This document shows, one piece after another, positions 48,841 to 60,317 of a stretch of DNA of 64,000 nucleotides. Both the position numbers and the translations under genes were made by a program. The notes beneath the pieces are model-generated. The model was not told the DNA's origin. It saw nothing but the letters and a program-made list of their open reading frames with translations, and made no database searches. Origin of the DNA: Tanypteryx hageni. Taxonomy: Eukaryota > Arthropoda > Insecta > Odonata > Petaluridae. Within the stretch, counting starts at the first letter, position 1. Every line of letters starts with the position of its first letter. The stretch covers positions 64,859,682 through 64,923,681 of the forward strand of contig CM054116.1 of assembly GCA_028673005.1 (NCBI GenBank), read 5' to 3'.

Positions 48841-51800
48841 ATGTATGAAATACAAATGAAATCAAACTCACTATGTAAATTTCCACTTTATTTTCGCTAT
48901 CGGTTTCACAGGAAATACGGAATCATCATGATAAGCGAAAATACAGTGGATTGTATAATGTTGTTCCAAAAAGTGACATCTTCTTTGATTAATTACATAA
49001 TGTATAAAATAATTTCCAGCCCTCCAAACTTCATCCTATTTTTATTTCCTAATCGTCATTGATAACTGCCTCGGAAAATACAGATACTTCCACTTCGACG
49101 ATAAAATAACTAGATTTAATATAATAAAAGTAAGGATATAGCTGCTGAATTAGACAGTAAATTTAATACGGAATGTTAAAATTTATGTATAGTAGTATGA
49201 TTAGTCTGAAATAATATTATTAAAATGTGCACAACGAGACAAAATACTGAATCGATTGGCAAAAAAGTGAAGTCCCACTCTGCTGTTTAGGAGGAACTAT
49301 CGCGTCAGACAGACAGACAAACCGAACGCAATTGCTTCGGTATTTTCATAAAGTATGATTACGAATCTGATATGAATTTTTATTTACACACATTTTCTAC
49401 CGGAGTCGATGGAGAGTATATTAAAGTTTCTTGGCAGCAGTAGGCAAAGAATATTGGGTAAAATGTCGGAATCTTTTCAACCAATCTTGAGGAAAAGTGG
49501 TGAGACAGTTTATAAACAAGATTATGGATTAATTAATTAATTAATGGTAAAGGCTGGAATGAGTATAAATTGCATGAGTTAGTTTAATAGTGTAAAAAAT
49601 GTTGAAATACTGCCAGAAAGAAAATTGAGAATTCAAAGCAACGCATTTGCATGGCAAATGAAACTTACTCTGAAAAAATATGGTCGAGGAACCGATAGAT
49701 CGAGACCGTAAATTAAATAAACAAAGAGAGAAAGAGGTGCAAGAAAAAGAAAAATATCAGTGAGAGGAGGAAAGAAATCGATTTGAGCATATTTTTCGGT
49801 CGAGAAGGAAAAAGAACTTCGAAGCCAACTTTCTTCCATTGGTCTAGAATTTCGATCACGGCTTTTGTATTTCTGTCTCCTTTCAGACACACGGTTTACT
49901 TGTCTCTGAATCGCTTTCATCTCAATTGTGGCGAAGGCTGGAATGGAGAAGAAACGATGGAAGATCACGCGCCCCATTCCACTGTCGCAACGCCCAATCT
50001 CACGTCCGTGCATTTTGGTTCGCAACACATCCGTACGTCGGTCAAATATTAATGGCCAAATGCGCCCTCAAACTCCTTTTCCGGGTTCAATTATCGCGCA
50101 TTTCCTTTTATTTTCCTCGCGTCTTCATTCATTTACGTTGAGACTTCGTTTCCTCACGACTTCGAAAACTGTGGCTCGGAATAAAGGAGATTCGTAGAAA
50201 GTTTTAGAAAAATCCTTCGAAAGCCGTTATTTTAGTTTCGTGAGTTAAAATAAATTTAGACGTCGTAGGAGGAAACTCTTATCCTTTTTTTATGACGCAA
50301 TTTAAACAAAAATTGGAAAATAAAATCTGAAAAAAGATGACCAACTTTATGAATATTCTAAATTTACAAAGATGATATAAATTTGGAATATTTTTTCCCT
50401 TTTTTGCCGAAGCTGAAGAGAGAAATTTTATATATAAACGAAAAATTAAGAATTATTAATGTAAAAATCGAAAAAGCAATTAAAAGTTCAAAACTCGACA
50501 GTAAATTCATTTCCGCATAAGCAGAGTAACAATTTTTTCTCGATTGCTCAGATAAAAATTTGTCAACTGAGTTCGAATTCCTTTTTGTGCACAATATTTA
50601 CGAAATTTATAAACTTACTTCACATAAATCTATTCACTCTTATTCATTGAAAATTATGGGTCACTGAAGATATTTCTTGGCCTGTTATAAATTCAAACTA
50701 TTTGCTACAACTATTTTGATTCGTCGAATAATCTTTTTTGTCGGACGTTATTATTCACTCGTATTTCCTCTTATCGCAAAGGAGAGGAGAAGTGTTTTTG
50801 CATCGAATAAAGATCGCTGACTGATTGAACCTAAATTCTCCGTCTGGTTGGCTGAGGTCTTCGGCCACGTTGGATGAGGTTTGGAGGGTTGGAAGAGGGA
50901 TTGAGACAGAGGGCAAGGAGGAGGGCAGTATTACGAAAGAGAGAAAATCCGTGTAGAGCATCTGGGTGGGCTGTCTTGGATTCGTGCGACGGTCGAAAGC
51001 AGCCAAAGAGAGAGAAAAAAGCGTATTGCGAACTGGGCGAGGCTCCTAAAACGCACGCCTCCTTTGAATATTGACCACTTTTTGGATGCGTAACTTGCCG
51101 TCCAAGTGTCGAGAATTGCCCCAATCACGCACGAGTACGTGCGTTTAAATACTTTCACGAGAAAATAAGTAGGTCTCTTTTTAGCGTGCCATCACGGCTA
51201 ACTGGAGTTTTTTCACTAGATTTTGTGAATTATAATAATTAAAAATTATTGCAAAGAACTTGAACCGCGTAGATCTTGTTTGCTTCTCTAAATATCTTTT
51301 TAATTTCCCCTCGTTTTGTACACGTGCATGCTATTTCAGTGAATCAAGCAGGATTCAAAGATACAAACTAGTTAAATATAAAATTTTCATTGTATAGAGC
51401 GGGTTCCAAGAAAATTTTGAACTAGATATATGGACTTTGATCAAATTGTGCAAGAATAATTTTTTAAAAGTAACCGAGGAAATATTATTCCACTTAACGT
51501 TTTGTGTTATATGAAGGAACATGAGCGTGAATAGCTTGCGCAAATCCACTGAACTTGTTATATTAAAATAACTCCAAATAAGCAAGACCCTCCTGAACAT
51601 ATTCACCGATGTAAGCATTGATGCGTTATTGCGTTTTATTTGGTATCCTGTGCATTATATCTGCGGCTTTAACATACCAATCCAAAATGAAAATAATACT
51701 GAATCTGGATTCCTGCAAATAACTCTCAGATTCTTAGAATGGTTATTTATTAAAATTACATCTATTACCGAGATTTTTTATTATTATTGAATAATAAAAC

Positions 51801-52228
51801 TAGGAAGTGATTGAACTCAAGGAATCGTTTGAAATTGGATCGCATATTTTATAGTGGTGAAACATACTTCTGAAAAACCCTTAATTTAGTGTTCGCTTAC
51901 CAACGGTATGCATTATTAATGCTTTTACTTATACCATGCATTAGGTTTGTAAAAAATAGTTTTAACAAACTTAAGGTAAAACGATGAGGAATATATCATA
52001 TTCATGGCCATGTCTCGATATTAATGTCATTGTTTTTAGTTGCTTTTTGGATAATTTATAAAAATGCCATTATTACGAATCTTAATGCTGACGATCGTAT
52101 TTTTTCTGGGATATGTAAATCACGAAATGAGATCAGTTGATTTAAGGAGATTAAAAGTGTTAATCTGAATTTAAAGCTTTATTTTTAATGTATTAACATA
52201 GTAGTACCAAATTGGCTGTAAAATAATA
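48841..52228. other. no gene recognised; GC-rich patches at 49.64-50.2 and 50.83-51.16 kb
   Basis: Both patches give several overlapping open frames on both strands (up to 131 codons) with no recognised domain. They lie 2.5-4 kb beyond the 3' end of the secreted-protein gene. Confidence 0.35.
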
Positions 52229-52365
52229 TATCAAAGATACACTTAATTCAACAGGAAATTATCAAGCTCATCTTGAGGCTGAAAAAATTCAAGAACATGC
52301 ACTTAAAAAACAGGTCTCATCTATCTCCAATACCCACAACAATGTTATAAAAAACCATATATGCA

Positions 52366-52392
52366 TTTTGGCTACAAAGCAGCCGTCTTCAG
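52366..52392 (-). ncRNA. hammerhead core with GAAA changed to AAAA, family A
   Basis: CTGAAGA and stem II (GGCTGC, loop TTT, GTAGCC) are intact, but the invariant G of GAAA is an A. Predicted inactive. Confidence 0.5.
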
Positions 52393-52435
52393 CGGTAATT
52401 CACCAAAAACAGATTCTAAAAGAATTTAGAATCTA

Positions 52436-52462
52436 ATGAAGACGGCTGCTTTGTAGCCGAAA
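52436..52462 (+). ncRNA. hammerhead core with CTGAAGA changed to ATGAAGA, family A
   Basis: Inverted partner of the previous core. Stem II and GAAA are intact; the invariant first C is lost. The two arms carry different single lesions. Confidence 0.5.
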
Positions 52463-52686
52463 TGTGCCTATGATTTTGTGTGTGTATGTTGGATAAGCCT
52501 ATAACTATTATCGCCAGTACATTACTCTTACATTTATAAGAAAAAATACGTGGCTCTGGTTTTTTAAAAACTTTTTGTGGCTATTGGAGATATCCGAGAC
52601 AAATATTTATGAAGTGTTTGTGCTTGTATTTTTCAGCCATAAGACGAGCAGGATAATTCCCTGTTGAATTAAGTGTATCTTTGATA

Positions 52687-53560
52687 CCTTATTCTTGAAA
52701 GATACACTATAATCGGCAGTGATCATAGTGATATTTGTGAATTAAAGTCAATAAATGAGTTATATTAGAGAATGTCTTAGATCCTGTTCATATTTCACAA
52801 TTTTAATAGAAATATTTGCTAAACTTTTAAAAATATTTTTGAAAATTTTCAATCTACATACTTATTGGGCATGCATTCATTTCTCTTTATAAAATTAATC
52901 TTAGAATTATAATCAAAACTACTATTTTGGTGTCCATTACTGTATTATGGAATTTTGTCTTTCAAAAATTCTAAATGTCAACTGCAGTTATAAAATGACC
53001 ATGATTCTTTCTTTATAAGCGTTTTGGTAACGTTAGAGTATCTGAAATATTAAAGCCACTGATGGGTTTGCAAAAATTGTTTTGTTTCAGATTGTTTTAA
53101 TAATTTTAGTTTCCCTCTAAAGCATCGGTCATTTCCCTTTTTCACACGCCGCCCATAAGAACAATATGTTCCAACCGTCAAACATCACTCATATTTTTGT
53201 AACTGGGTTTCCTCTTAATTTCCCAGTAATTAATCAATAAGGGCAGTAAGAGCACTCCTATAATCGACTTAAGTACCAACTTCTTTCTTTTTATCAATAA
53301 CGCGGGCCAGATACAGCAAGCCCGCTAAGAATCTCTTGTTTAAATCGTTAAAGATTGCATGAAAAGTTCATAAGCATTTGTGTAATCGTATTTTGTTTAA
53401 TTAGTAAAGAGAATTACCAAGAAGTACTCAATAAAATGTTAAAAATGATAAACGTGGGTTACATTAAAGAACAACAATGTTTTTCAACTTTAATATTAAA
53501 TATACAGGAAGTCCAGGATAACACCGTGGAAATCTAATTTCATTTCACATATAGTATCAC
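52687..53560. other. no feature seen
   Basis: AT-rich; probably intergenic, just 3' of the secreted-protein gene. Confidence 0.5.
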
Positions 53561-53583
53561 ATACGCACGGCTCTGCGGCGAAG

Positions 53584-53589
53584 TTTATT
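53584..53589 (-). terminator. polyadenylation signal AATAAA of the secreted-protein gene
   Basis: The plus strand reads tttatt, giving AATAAA on the minus strand about 110 bases past the TAG stop. This fits a short 3' UTR with cleavage near 53560-53575. It is the first canonical hexamer I see downstream of the stop. Confidence 0.6.
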
Positions 53590-53700
53590 CATTCGGAAAT
53601 ATTTACAAACAAAAGATTTTATCTCAGAGAATGCTTAATCTATGAGTATGGGGTTCATTTAGAGAATCAGAAAATTAATTCATGTTACGCTATTGAAAAT

Positions 53701-55604
53701 CTATTGCTCCTTCGAGTAACCGGTGCTATCCCCTTGATAACGTTGAATGTAAATAACTGGCGAATCTCGTTGGGAAGACTGCCTTCTTCTTGAATTCCGA
53801 CTTCCATACCGTGGATGCGTTCTTTGAATCTCCCCTCCAAGAGCCGTAGCACCTGGTGCCGTAGGGACGTCAGCGTAACTTTGTGGGCTGGGCTGATATG
53901 CCAACGAATCCTCGTTTCCGGAAGCGGAAGGCGAGGTTGGTTGATACTGCTGACTCCCCCTTGCACTGTATGAGCTAGTTCTTATAGGAACTGGCACGAT
54001 GTACTCCTTAGGCTGTGAAAGAGCTTCGTTGCGGGACTGAGTGGCTGTAGGCAGTTGATAAACTTGTACCTGAGGTTCTGGTGACTGCTTGTATAACTGA
54101 GCCTGCTGTCCAGATACTTGCTGATATTCTTGAGATTGCTGTGCAGCAGCGGTGGGATAGTTTAGAATTTGCTGTCCTCCCTCCTGCTGCTGTTGTGCTG
54201 CAGCTGAAGGAAAGGTTTGAGAAACATAACTTTCCGGCGCTTGATGTATTTGAGGTTCTGCAGCTTTTTGATAAGTCTGTTGTGGTTGGCCCACCTGCTG
54301 AATTCCACTAGTCCCAGGCTGATATGTTTGAACTTGGGGCTCTATGTTTTGTTGACGTAACAATGGAAGAGGAGTTTGATAATATGCCGAATCACTGCCT
54401 CCCGCACTTGCTGCCGTCCCAGTCTGACTTAGATATGTCTGTTTAGGAGACGTAGTTTCCTGAGTTTTGGATGCACCTACATACCCAGTTGGCCGAGACG
54501 ATGACGCTAAGCCTCTAGATTTTGGCAGCCGTAGTGGATTTTGCGGAACGACAGCTCTCTGGTATCCACTTTGAGGCGGTTGCTGAGTATTTTGGTATCT
54601 CTGTCCCCCAGATTCTTCTACCGGTCTCACATCATAACCAGCTCGGATGAGTTCCAATAATTCTTCTTGTGTGATCGGGCGTTGTCCCCTGGGGCTTGGG
54701 AGTTTTATCACATCGATTTTGTCTTTCTCATTGTCAGCATCAGAAGAGCTCGACACTTTCGTCTTGGACTTTTTCCTGTCTTGTGAGGAATCAAAGGAAG
54801 GCAGAAAAGGGATAGATTGGGGCCGAGGAGCTAGCTGATTAAGAAGTTCTTCGTTGCCTCGAACGGTCGTGCCCGGTCCAGACGAAGAGTTGGGAGCGGA
54901 AGATGGCGATGAATCAGCATTTCTACCAGCAGCTTCTCCTATACTGTGAAGAGTTCTGAGATCGTAATCAAGGGAATAAGACAACTGCACTGCCTTTCCG
55001 GCTCCCTGACGAGAGACACCCTGTGAAGAGGACGACCCAGAAGGTAGAATGTTTCTATTAATGGAAGCTGCGTTGGGTTTGGGAGAAACATTTAATGCTG
55101 ATATCGGACTAGTTCCTGTTGTAGGATACGGAGAATTTTGTGCCAAATTCAACACGGAAACTTGTTCCTGTCCCGTTGAAGGGTAAGGTGGACTAGGAGA
55201 AACATTTGATTCTTGAACTTGACTCAGCCCAGATGCGGGAACTGGACTCGGTCCGGTTGCAGGGTAAGGCGCTCTTGGTTGGACGCCGAAATACTGGTGA
55301 TCAATCACCCGGCTGGTTTCCTTCCTTTGCTTTTCCTCAGTTGATTCAGCAGAGGCTCCATTCTGTCGCAGGAGGTCGAGATACTCTTGAGGGGGTTCTT
55401 GCTGTCTCGGGAGGAATCCAAACCCTTGTATGGGCGAAGGAGAGTTGTCGTTGTCCGATCCTCTCAAGACATACTCTCCAGGGGCAATGCCGTAGGATGC
55501 CGTGAAGAATGGCCTCGGAGCAGTTTTCCTGGAATATCCACCAGAGGAAGTTTCCAAGGGAATGCTATCGTATTCGGTAGTAGCACATCCTAATCCGGCT
55601 AGGA
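53701..55604 (-). CDS. 3'-terminal exon of a secreted Pro/Ser/Gln/Tyr-rich protein, putative cuticle or extracellular-matrix component
   Basis: An uninterrupted reading frame runs about 1.9 kb to a TAG stop at 53701-53703. A TTG at 55557 is not the start, because the frame continues upstream through VLAGLGCATTEYDSIP, which reads like the end of a signal peptide. The exon probably opens at a ttgcag acceptor (first base 55604) or at an upstream in-phase AG (first base 55613 or 55610); each gives a phase-1 intron inside the signal peptide, a common layout of insect cuticle genes. Counting from TTG, residues 98-148 hold three YPxTG repeats, 178-290 are Ser-rich with a KKSKTK basic patch, 291-315 (ITQEELLELIRAGYDVRP) look the most ordered, and 400-500 are Gln-rich with repeated EPQVQ(T/V)YQ. 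A basic RNSRRR stretch lies near residue 590. There are no cysteines after the signal region and no recognised chitin-binding domain. Exon 1 was not found. The matrix or cuticle role is inferred from composition and gene structure, not from a recognised family. Confidence 0.85.
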
Positions 55605-55625
55605 CTGCAACTCCTTCGCATAAGA
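55605..55625 (-). other. splice acceptor of the secreted-protein gene
   Basis: Read on the minus strand, a pyrimidine-rich run (ttttctcctttctt) is followed by three closely spaced AGs (gaag, ggag, gcag). All three leave the same phase-1 frame, so the choice changes the protein by only one to three residues. CAG next to 55604 has the best consensus; the first AG (exon from 55613) lies nearer the pyrimidine tract and would lengthen the hydrophobic core to VAVLAGLGCA. Confidence 0.6.
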
Positions 55626-57101
55626 AAGGAGAAAATATACAAAATATTAAGAGAAGTCAGAAGAAGATGGGTTGGATTCTGTATGAAACAAAACGAAAAT
55701 TATATTGTTTAAATTATATTTATCGAGAATAAGCCAAAAAAGTCAATGCTTTGGAGTTGTGTGAAATAAGGAGGGATATTATTACAAATACAATTTATGT
55801 GCTTCTTGGCAAAAGAAAATAGTAATATTTTTCATATCTAAAAATTGTGATTTGATAATAATTAGTCCATAATTTACTATCAGCAAAGAATCTTGCAATT
55901 ATAATGCAATTTATGATAAAATAAAATTAAGTTATTATCATTCAATCTCACAATTTTGACAGTTATTTCAGAACCTTTTTAGAGATGGTAGAACTATTAC
56001 TCAAGAGTATTTTAAAGAAACCAATGCTAGATAAGATATTCCTGTTAAAAAGAAAGAATATACTGTAGTTTAAATTTATTTCATTTTCGTGTCTTTAAAT
56101 TTAAATATGCTCTATTAGTTAAGTTGTAAATTTTTAAATCTTAGGTTATATGTTTGTACTTTGGAGTAAGAGAAGCATGAACTAAAATGTTTAACGTGAC
56201 TCTCTTGGAAAAATCATCTTCCGGTCTAAAAATGAAAATATTTGTTCCATGTACTCTTTCATGCCTAGAGAGCATAAGTCTAAAGACTTATAGAATTTAA
56301 AAGGATAAATTTAAATCTGCACCTATAGATATCGAGGCCAAGGTAACAAATTTAACTCATGTGAGAGTGATGGAATGCGCTTATAATCCAAGCAGTCAAA
56401 AAACCTGAAGAATTATATTTTAAATATTATTTAAAATATAGAGTCACCTAATTTTATCAGAAGGTTGTAGCACATTCTCTTAGAACTATTTGCATAATTT
56501 TAATATATGGAAGCAGGAAACTATTCAAGAACACCAAATTGAAATTGAATTGGAAAAATCGATAAAAGCTAAGGTTCTCCTTGTGGAACGAGGGACTGAT
56601 TCTTCCATAAAATTATCTTAACAAACTTGTAAATGTTTCGATTGTGGGAAAGATTTCTTCAAAACATCTTTTCAAAGTTTGCAAGTTTACATTTAACAGT
56701 ACATCCATCGGAGAGGTTATTAAATGATCTAAAATATTTGTATATCACGAGTAAATTATTTTTTCTCTACATCCGCTAAGAAAGGAATTTTCAAAAAACA
56801 CCCAATTGATTTGATGATCTAGTACAAAAAATGAAATAACTAAGTTTTTAGTAAAAGGTTTTGATGAAAAGATAAAGTAAAAACATCTTAGAATAAATGC
56901 GCTTTCAATGAATCACAATCAATGAGAAAAAAGTTTAGTTCAATAAAAAATTTAAACTTAAAAATAACCTGTAGCCTAAATTTGCAGGGCTAATAATAAA
57001 TTCCAACACTGGAATGCCGTCAGCATATAGTTAAAAATAATACCTAATTAATTATTTTTGTTGCTAAAGATAATTGGAAATAGATTTAATATTTTATAAA
57101 C

Positions 57102-57147
<46 letters not shown>

Positions 57148-57507
57148 CTGTTGTCTTATGTTATTCATGAAAAGTGGACAAAAATATATAATGGAACTGT
57201 CATTAATAAAGAAGTAACAGTGAGGAATAATACAATAAAATACGTTACTAAGATCTTTACGTAAGGCTGGTAAATTTATATTTATACTTTATATATTTGG
57301 TATTATTATTAAATAAAAATTCTTTCAACTATAATGCAATCATCATCAGTCTTTTTATGTAATAAGAATCGCTAACCAGAAACTGCCACTTGCGAAGGTT
57401 TCATGGTATTTGATGTGGTTTACTCATGAGTTTAATATCAATAGGATTTACCCACAAAGTAGACAGAAATGCTTGTTTTCCTCACATTTCCATGAAAGCG
57501 ATAATTA
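55626..57507 (-). other. presumed first intron of the secreted-protein gene, with (TA)n at 57109-57144
   Basis: Very AT-rich with no reading frame. I looked for a signal-peptide exon followed by a phase-1 donor on the minus strand and found nothing convincing. The TE-rich DNA beyond 57.5 kb may lie in the same intron. Confidence 0.45.
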
Positions 57508-57866
57508 CCGTATTTTTCGGCATATAAGACGCAATTTTTTCCAAAAAATCACCCCCAAATTCAGTCTTATACACTGAAGGTAAATATTCCTGTTCTCAAT
57601 ACTGACACTAACGAACACATTCATCCTCAAAATGGAATAATTCGTTGCAAAAACATTAAAATATACATTTTTATTAATTATTAATTAATTTGTAACAGTA
57701 ACACCTTATAAATACAACGAGAATTCCGAGAACCCATTTTCATTATTACGCTTTAATACATGGCCGCTCAAAGTGATTACAATTTCGGTGCGTTTACGAT
57801 ATTTTCAGTTCCTAATGATCCCGTTGAATTAATGCAACGGAACAGTAAATTCGCATTGATATCATA

Positions 57867-57921
<55 letters not shown>

Positions 57922-58484
57922 ATAAATAACGTAACGTACGGAAACTGAGCAGCAGCACGTCATTTCGGCCCAACTTCCATAGAAAAATTTATCTGTGAAT
58001 GGAGAAAACGAGGAAAAACTGAAGCTGATGGAATAAGAGAAACATAATATTCGTAAGGTTGGTCCTAAATGGCCACAACTAAAGGAGAAAGTGATAAATA
58101 GTAAAACAGAGGAAGTTTGGCTTTGCAGTATCGATCAAAATCGTTATGTACGAGGCAAAAAGAATTGCAGAAGAAAAAGGACTAGTAGAGGGTACACATC
58201 GTTAATACATATGCATTCCATTTATTATTTATCCCATTAAATTAAAATATAATCTTGCACTTAAGTTTAAGTAAGTACTATCGGTAAAGGGTATCTATGC
58301 GTGCGACGTGTGCAGCGCACTCCGACAGCCTAATTAATAGGACTGCCGAGTTCACGCAGGGCACATTTAGCTATACTAGTTTCGAAGCAATTATTTATGC
58401 TTTATATCATCCTTGTTTATTTTACGAGTTCATTTTATACTTAACCACGGAAACCGGGGTGCGTCTTATATGCCAAAAATACGG
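57508..58484 (+). mobile_element. pogo/Tigger-type DNA transposon, decayed
   Basis: Ends are ccgtatttttcggcatataa on the left and, reversed from the right, ccgtatttttggcatataag, both leading into gacgca. TA sits at 57506-57507 and 58485-58486. 977 bp, with a (TA)n tract at 57872-57919 and a transposase N-terminal relic. Ends of this ccgtatttttcgg...ataagacgc type occur in many animal genomes. Confidence 0.85.
57945..58215 (+). pseudogene. pogo/Tigger transposase N-terminal relic (CENP-B-type DNA-binding region)
   Basis: AARHFGPTSIEKFICEWRKR, a frameshift, then HNIRKVGPKWPQLKEKVIN, another frameshift, then FAVSIKIVMYEAKRIAEEKG and LVEGTHR with a stop. The order (helix-turn-helix with CEWRKR, then GPKWPxLEEKV, then EAKRxAEEKG) is that of Tigger-like CENP-B-type DNA-binding domains. 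The catalytic DDE region is absent. Confidence 0.8.
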
Positions 58485-58486
58485 TA

Positions 58487-59649
58487 GATATCGGATAATG
58501 TTTGAGTCCCACATGCAGAATCAGCTCTAATATCGATCAAGAAAAAATTAATGTCTACGATATAACTAGAACATAATGAAACCATAATTAGATAATGCGA
58601 TAGATGTGTGAAATTAATCCCAGGCGCTCCTTATCGAATCAGACATTCTTACAATTAATTGGCATTTAATTAGTTGGTACCGTTACGTTTTGATCTGAGA
58701 AGATTCCATCATGGAATGGAATTGTTTGTCATTAGTGATAGACCTCTTTCAACAATATATAATCTTATGTAACGAGCATAAATAAAGCTTGAAATTAAAA
58801 ATTTTTGTTTGCGGAATCGTTCTTCGCGCTATAATTACGCGAACTAAAATCACTTTAACGATCTGGTGAGTCATGGCTAAGGATTTAGTTGGCCTTTTGG
58901 GAGGATTTGAGAGGGAGTTGTTTAGGAAGGGTAGGGCGTTGGGGAGCACGAGTCATTTGTTCGGCCACATGGCTTATTGTTAAACCGAGCGGACACGTTA
59001 TCATAATTCAGCAGGAGTCTCAGGGCCGCCGTAAGAAACGCCGCCGGGTCAACGTAACCTGCTGCTCGCGACCTACACGACCACGCCTCTCCGCGCCGCC
59101 TTGCGACACTGCGCGCATATGGGAATGGGCTTAAAAACATCGATCAATATGTCACCCTTCTGGAGAGATTTGAAAGCCTACTCTCAGCTCTGCCTTTCAT
59201 TCATGCGTTTGCTACGCAAAAATCTTCTTGGATGAATAAATATCTGAATATAAGAAGCCACTGTATCCCTTCGAGTATATCAACTACGAATAAGTCGTAC
59301 TGATCTGCAGTAATGGCTGGTTTTTAAATCTACTCCAAGAAATAATGCGTGCAAGCATTTTGGTTTGATTAGACTAATAAATCATTCGATGGAGGAATAA
59401 AAGTGTTTCTCCAAAAGATAAGAGGAAAATTATTTTATTATAGTAACATATTGGTAATTATAAAAAAACTAGAATGAAACTAATTTCAAGAATACCGTAG
59501 GAAATTGCACGAAAAAAACGGAAGTCATGTTCATAAGTTTGCTCACTGATACATTTGCTGTGATAATTTTTATAGATCTTATTAAATACCAAGTTTTAAA
59601 TTAATTTTCATGGTAAACTATCTTTTAAGAACATAACTATACATATACA
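58487..59649. other. no gene recognised; GC/CpG-rich island at 58.88-59.14 kb
   Basis: The island is sharply richer in CpG than its surroundings and about 3.3 kb upstream of the secreted-protein exon on that gene's strand, so it could hold its promoter or first exon. No start codon followed by a good donor was found in it. Confidence 0.3.
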
Positions 59650-59664
59650 TATATATATATATAT
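59650..59664. repeat. (TA)n at left edge of the foldback element
   Basis: Short pure TA run; its likely continuation is at 60318-60355, on the other side of the element. Confidence 0.8.
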
Positions 59665-59666
59665 TA

Positions 59667-60314
59667 CAGTAAAAGTACGTAATCGGGAAATGTGTACGCT
59701 TACCGGTAAATGTGCACATTTACCACCAGGCTCGGTAAATATAAGTTTAAGTTTCCAGAAATACGTATTATCCGTACATTTCCCGGTAAATGTACACTTT
59801 TACCGATGTGCCTTGGTAAATGTGGAAATAAGTAAGAATGAAAAATGCTACACTTTAATAATTACGTTAATTTATAACAAAAATCATCGAGGGTTCGGCT
59901 CCACTAGTATATACTAAGATGAACGCTTCCCAACCCGAGGGGGGAACACAGTGAACGTGAGGAGGAACGAAAAACACTTCGACTAACCCAACTACCCAAC
60001 CCGGTGGGGCCGAATAAAATTTGCCTTCATGTTCAAATTTAGTTTAGTTGTGCACATTTACCGCGAAATGTACACATTTACCGGACAACGCACATTTACC
60101 GTACTTCTAAACTGCGACAGATGTGCGCGTCGCAGCCACGTTGTGGCCTGAGTTGCGACGTTTATCCACATTTACCAATATCTCTAGGTAAATGTGCACA
60201 TTTCCTCCATCCAATCGGTAAAAGTATGTTATACTTACATTTATCAAACTTGGTGGTAAATGTGCACATTTACCGGGGAATATGCACATTTACCGGACTA
60301 CGCACAATTACCGT

Positions 60315-60315
<1 letters not shown>
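59667..60315. mobile_element. palindrome-rich foldback element in a (TA)n tract
   Basis: The ends are related inverted sequences (left cagtaaaagtacgtaatc; right, reversed, cacggtaattgtgcgtagtc). Both lead into repeated copies of the perfect palindrome GGTAAATGTGCACATTTACC (59705-59724, 60256-60275, and variants near 59783 and 60187). A similar end at about 60050-60107 suggests two copies in succession. No coding sequence. Family unknown; a TA-targeting MITE is the best guess. Confidence 0.65.

Positions 60316-60317
<2 letters not shown>

Larger units (their letters stand above)
52229..52686. mobile_element. Penelope-type inverted repeat with two hammerhead-like cores (family A)
   Basis: The outer ends (tatcaaagatacacttaatt and its reverse complement) are identical, and homology continues inward along both arms (52229-52395 and 52425-52686). 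The right arm has extra sequence at about 52480-52550. The cores sit at the arm tips, next to a loop of about 30 bases. No reverse transcriptase is present. Confidence 0.7.

Noticed and set aside
55555..55557. TTG as translation start of the 618-codon frame
   Set aside because: Non-AUG, and the frame continues upstream through a hydrophobic, signal-like segment to splice acceptors.
53685..55593. Other open frames overlapping the secreted-protein exon on both strands
   Set aside because: They are shadows of a long biased-composition frame. The chosen frame is far longer, continues into a signal-peptide-like segment and has a 3' polyadenylation signal.
57335..57352. catcatcagtc as a further reversed CTGATGA hammerhead box
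   Set aside because: No GAAA follows at a suitable distance on the minus strand.
57424..57427. ATG A followed by GTAAAC on the minus strand as exon 1 of the secreted-protein gene
   Set aside because: It would give a start (MRVAVLAGLGCA) with correct phase, but the donor is weak and such a one-codon exon arises easily by chance.
59690..60289. Open frames reading MCTLTGKCAHLPP and MCIFPGKCAHLPP as a repeated small peptide
   Set aside because: They are translations of the palindromic repeat in a foldback element, appearing on both strands for that reason.
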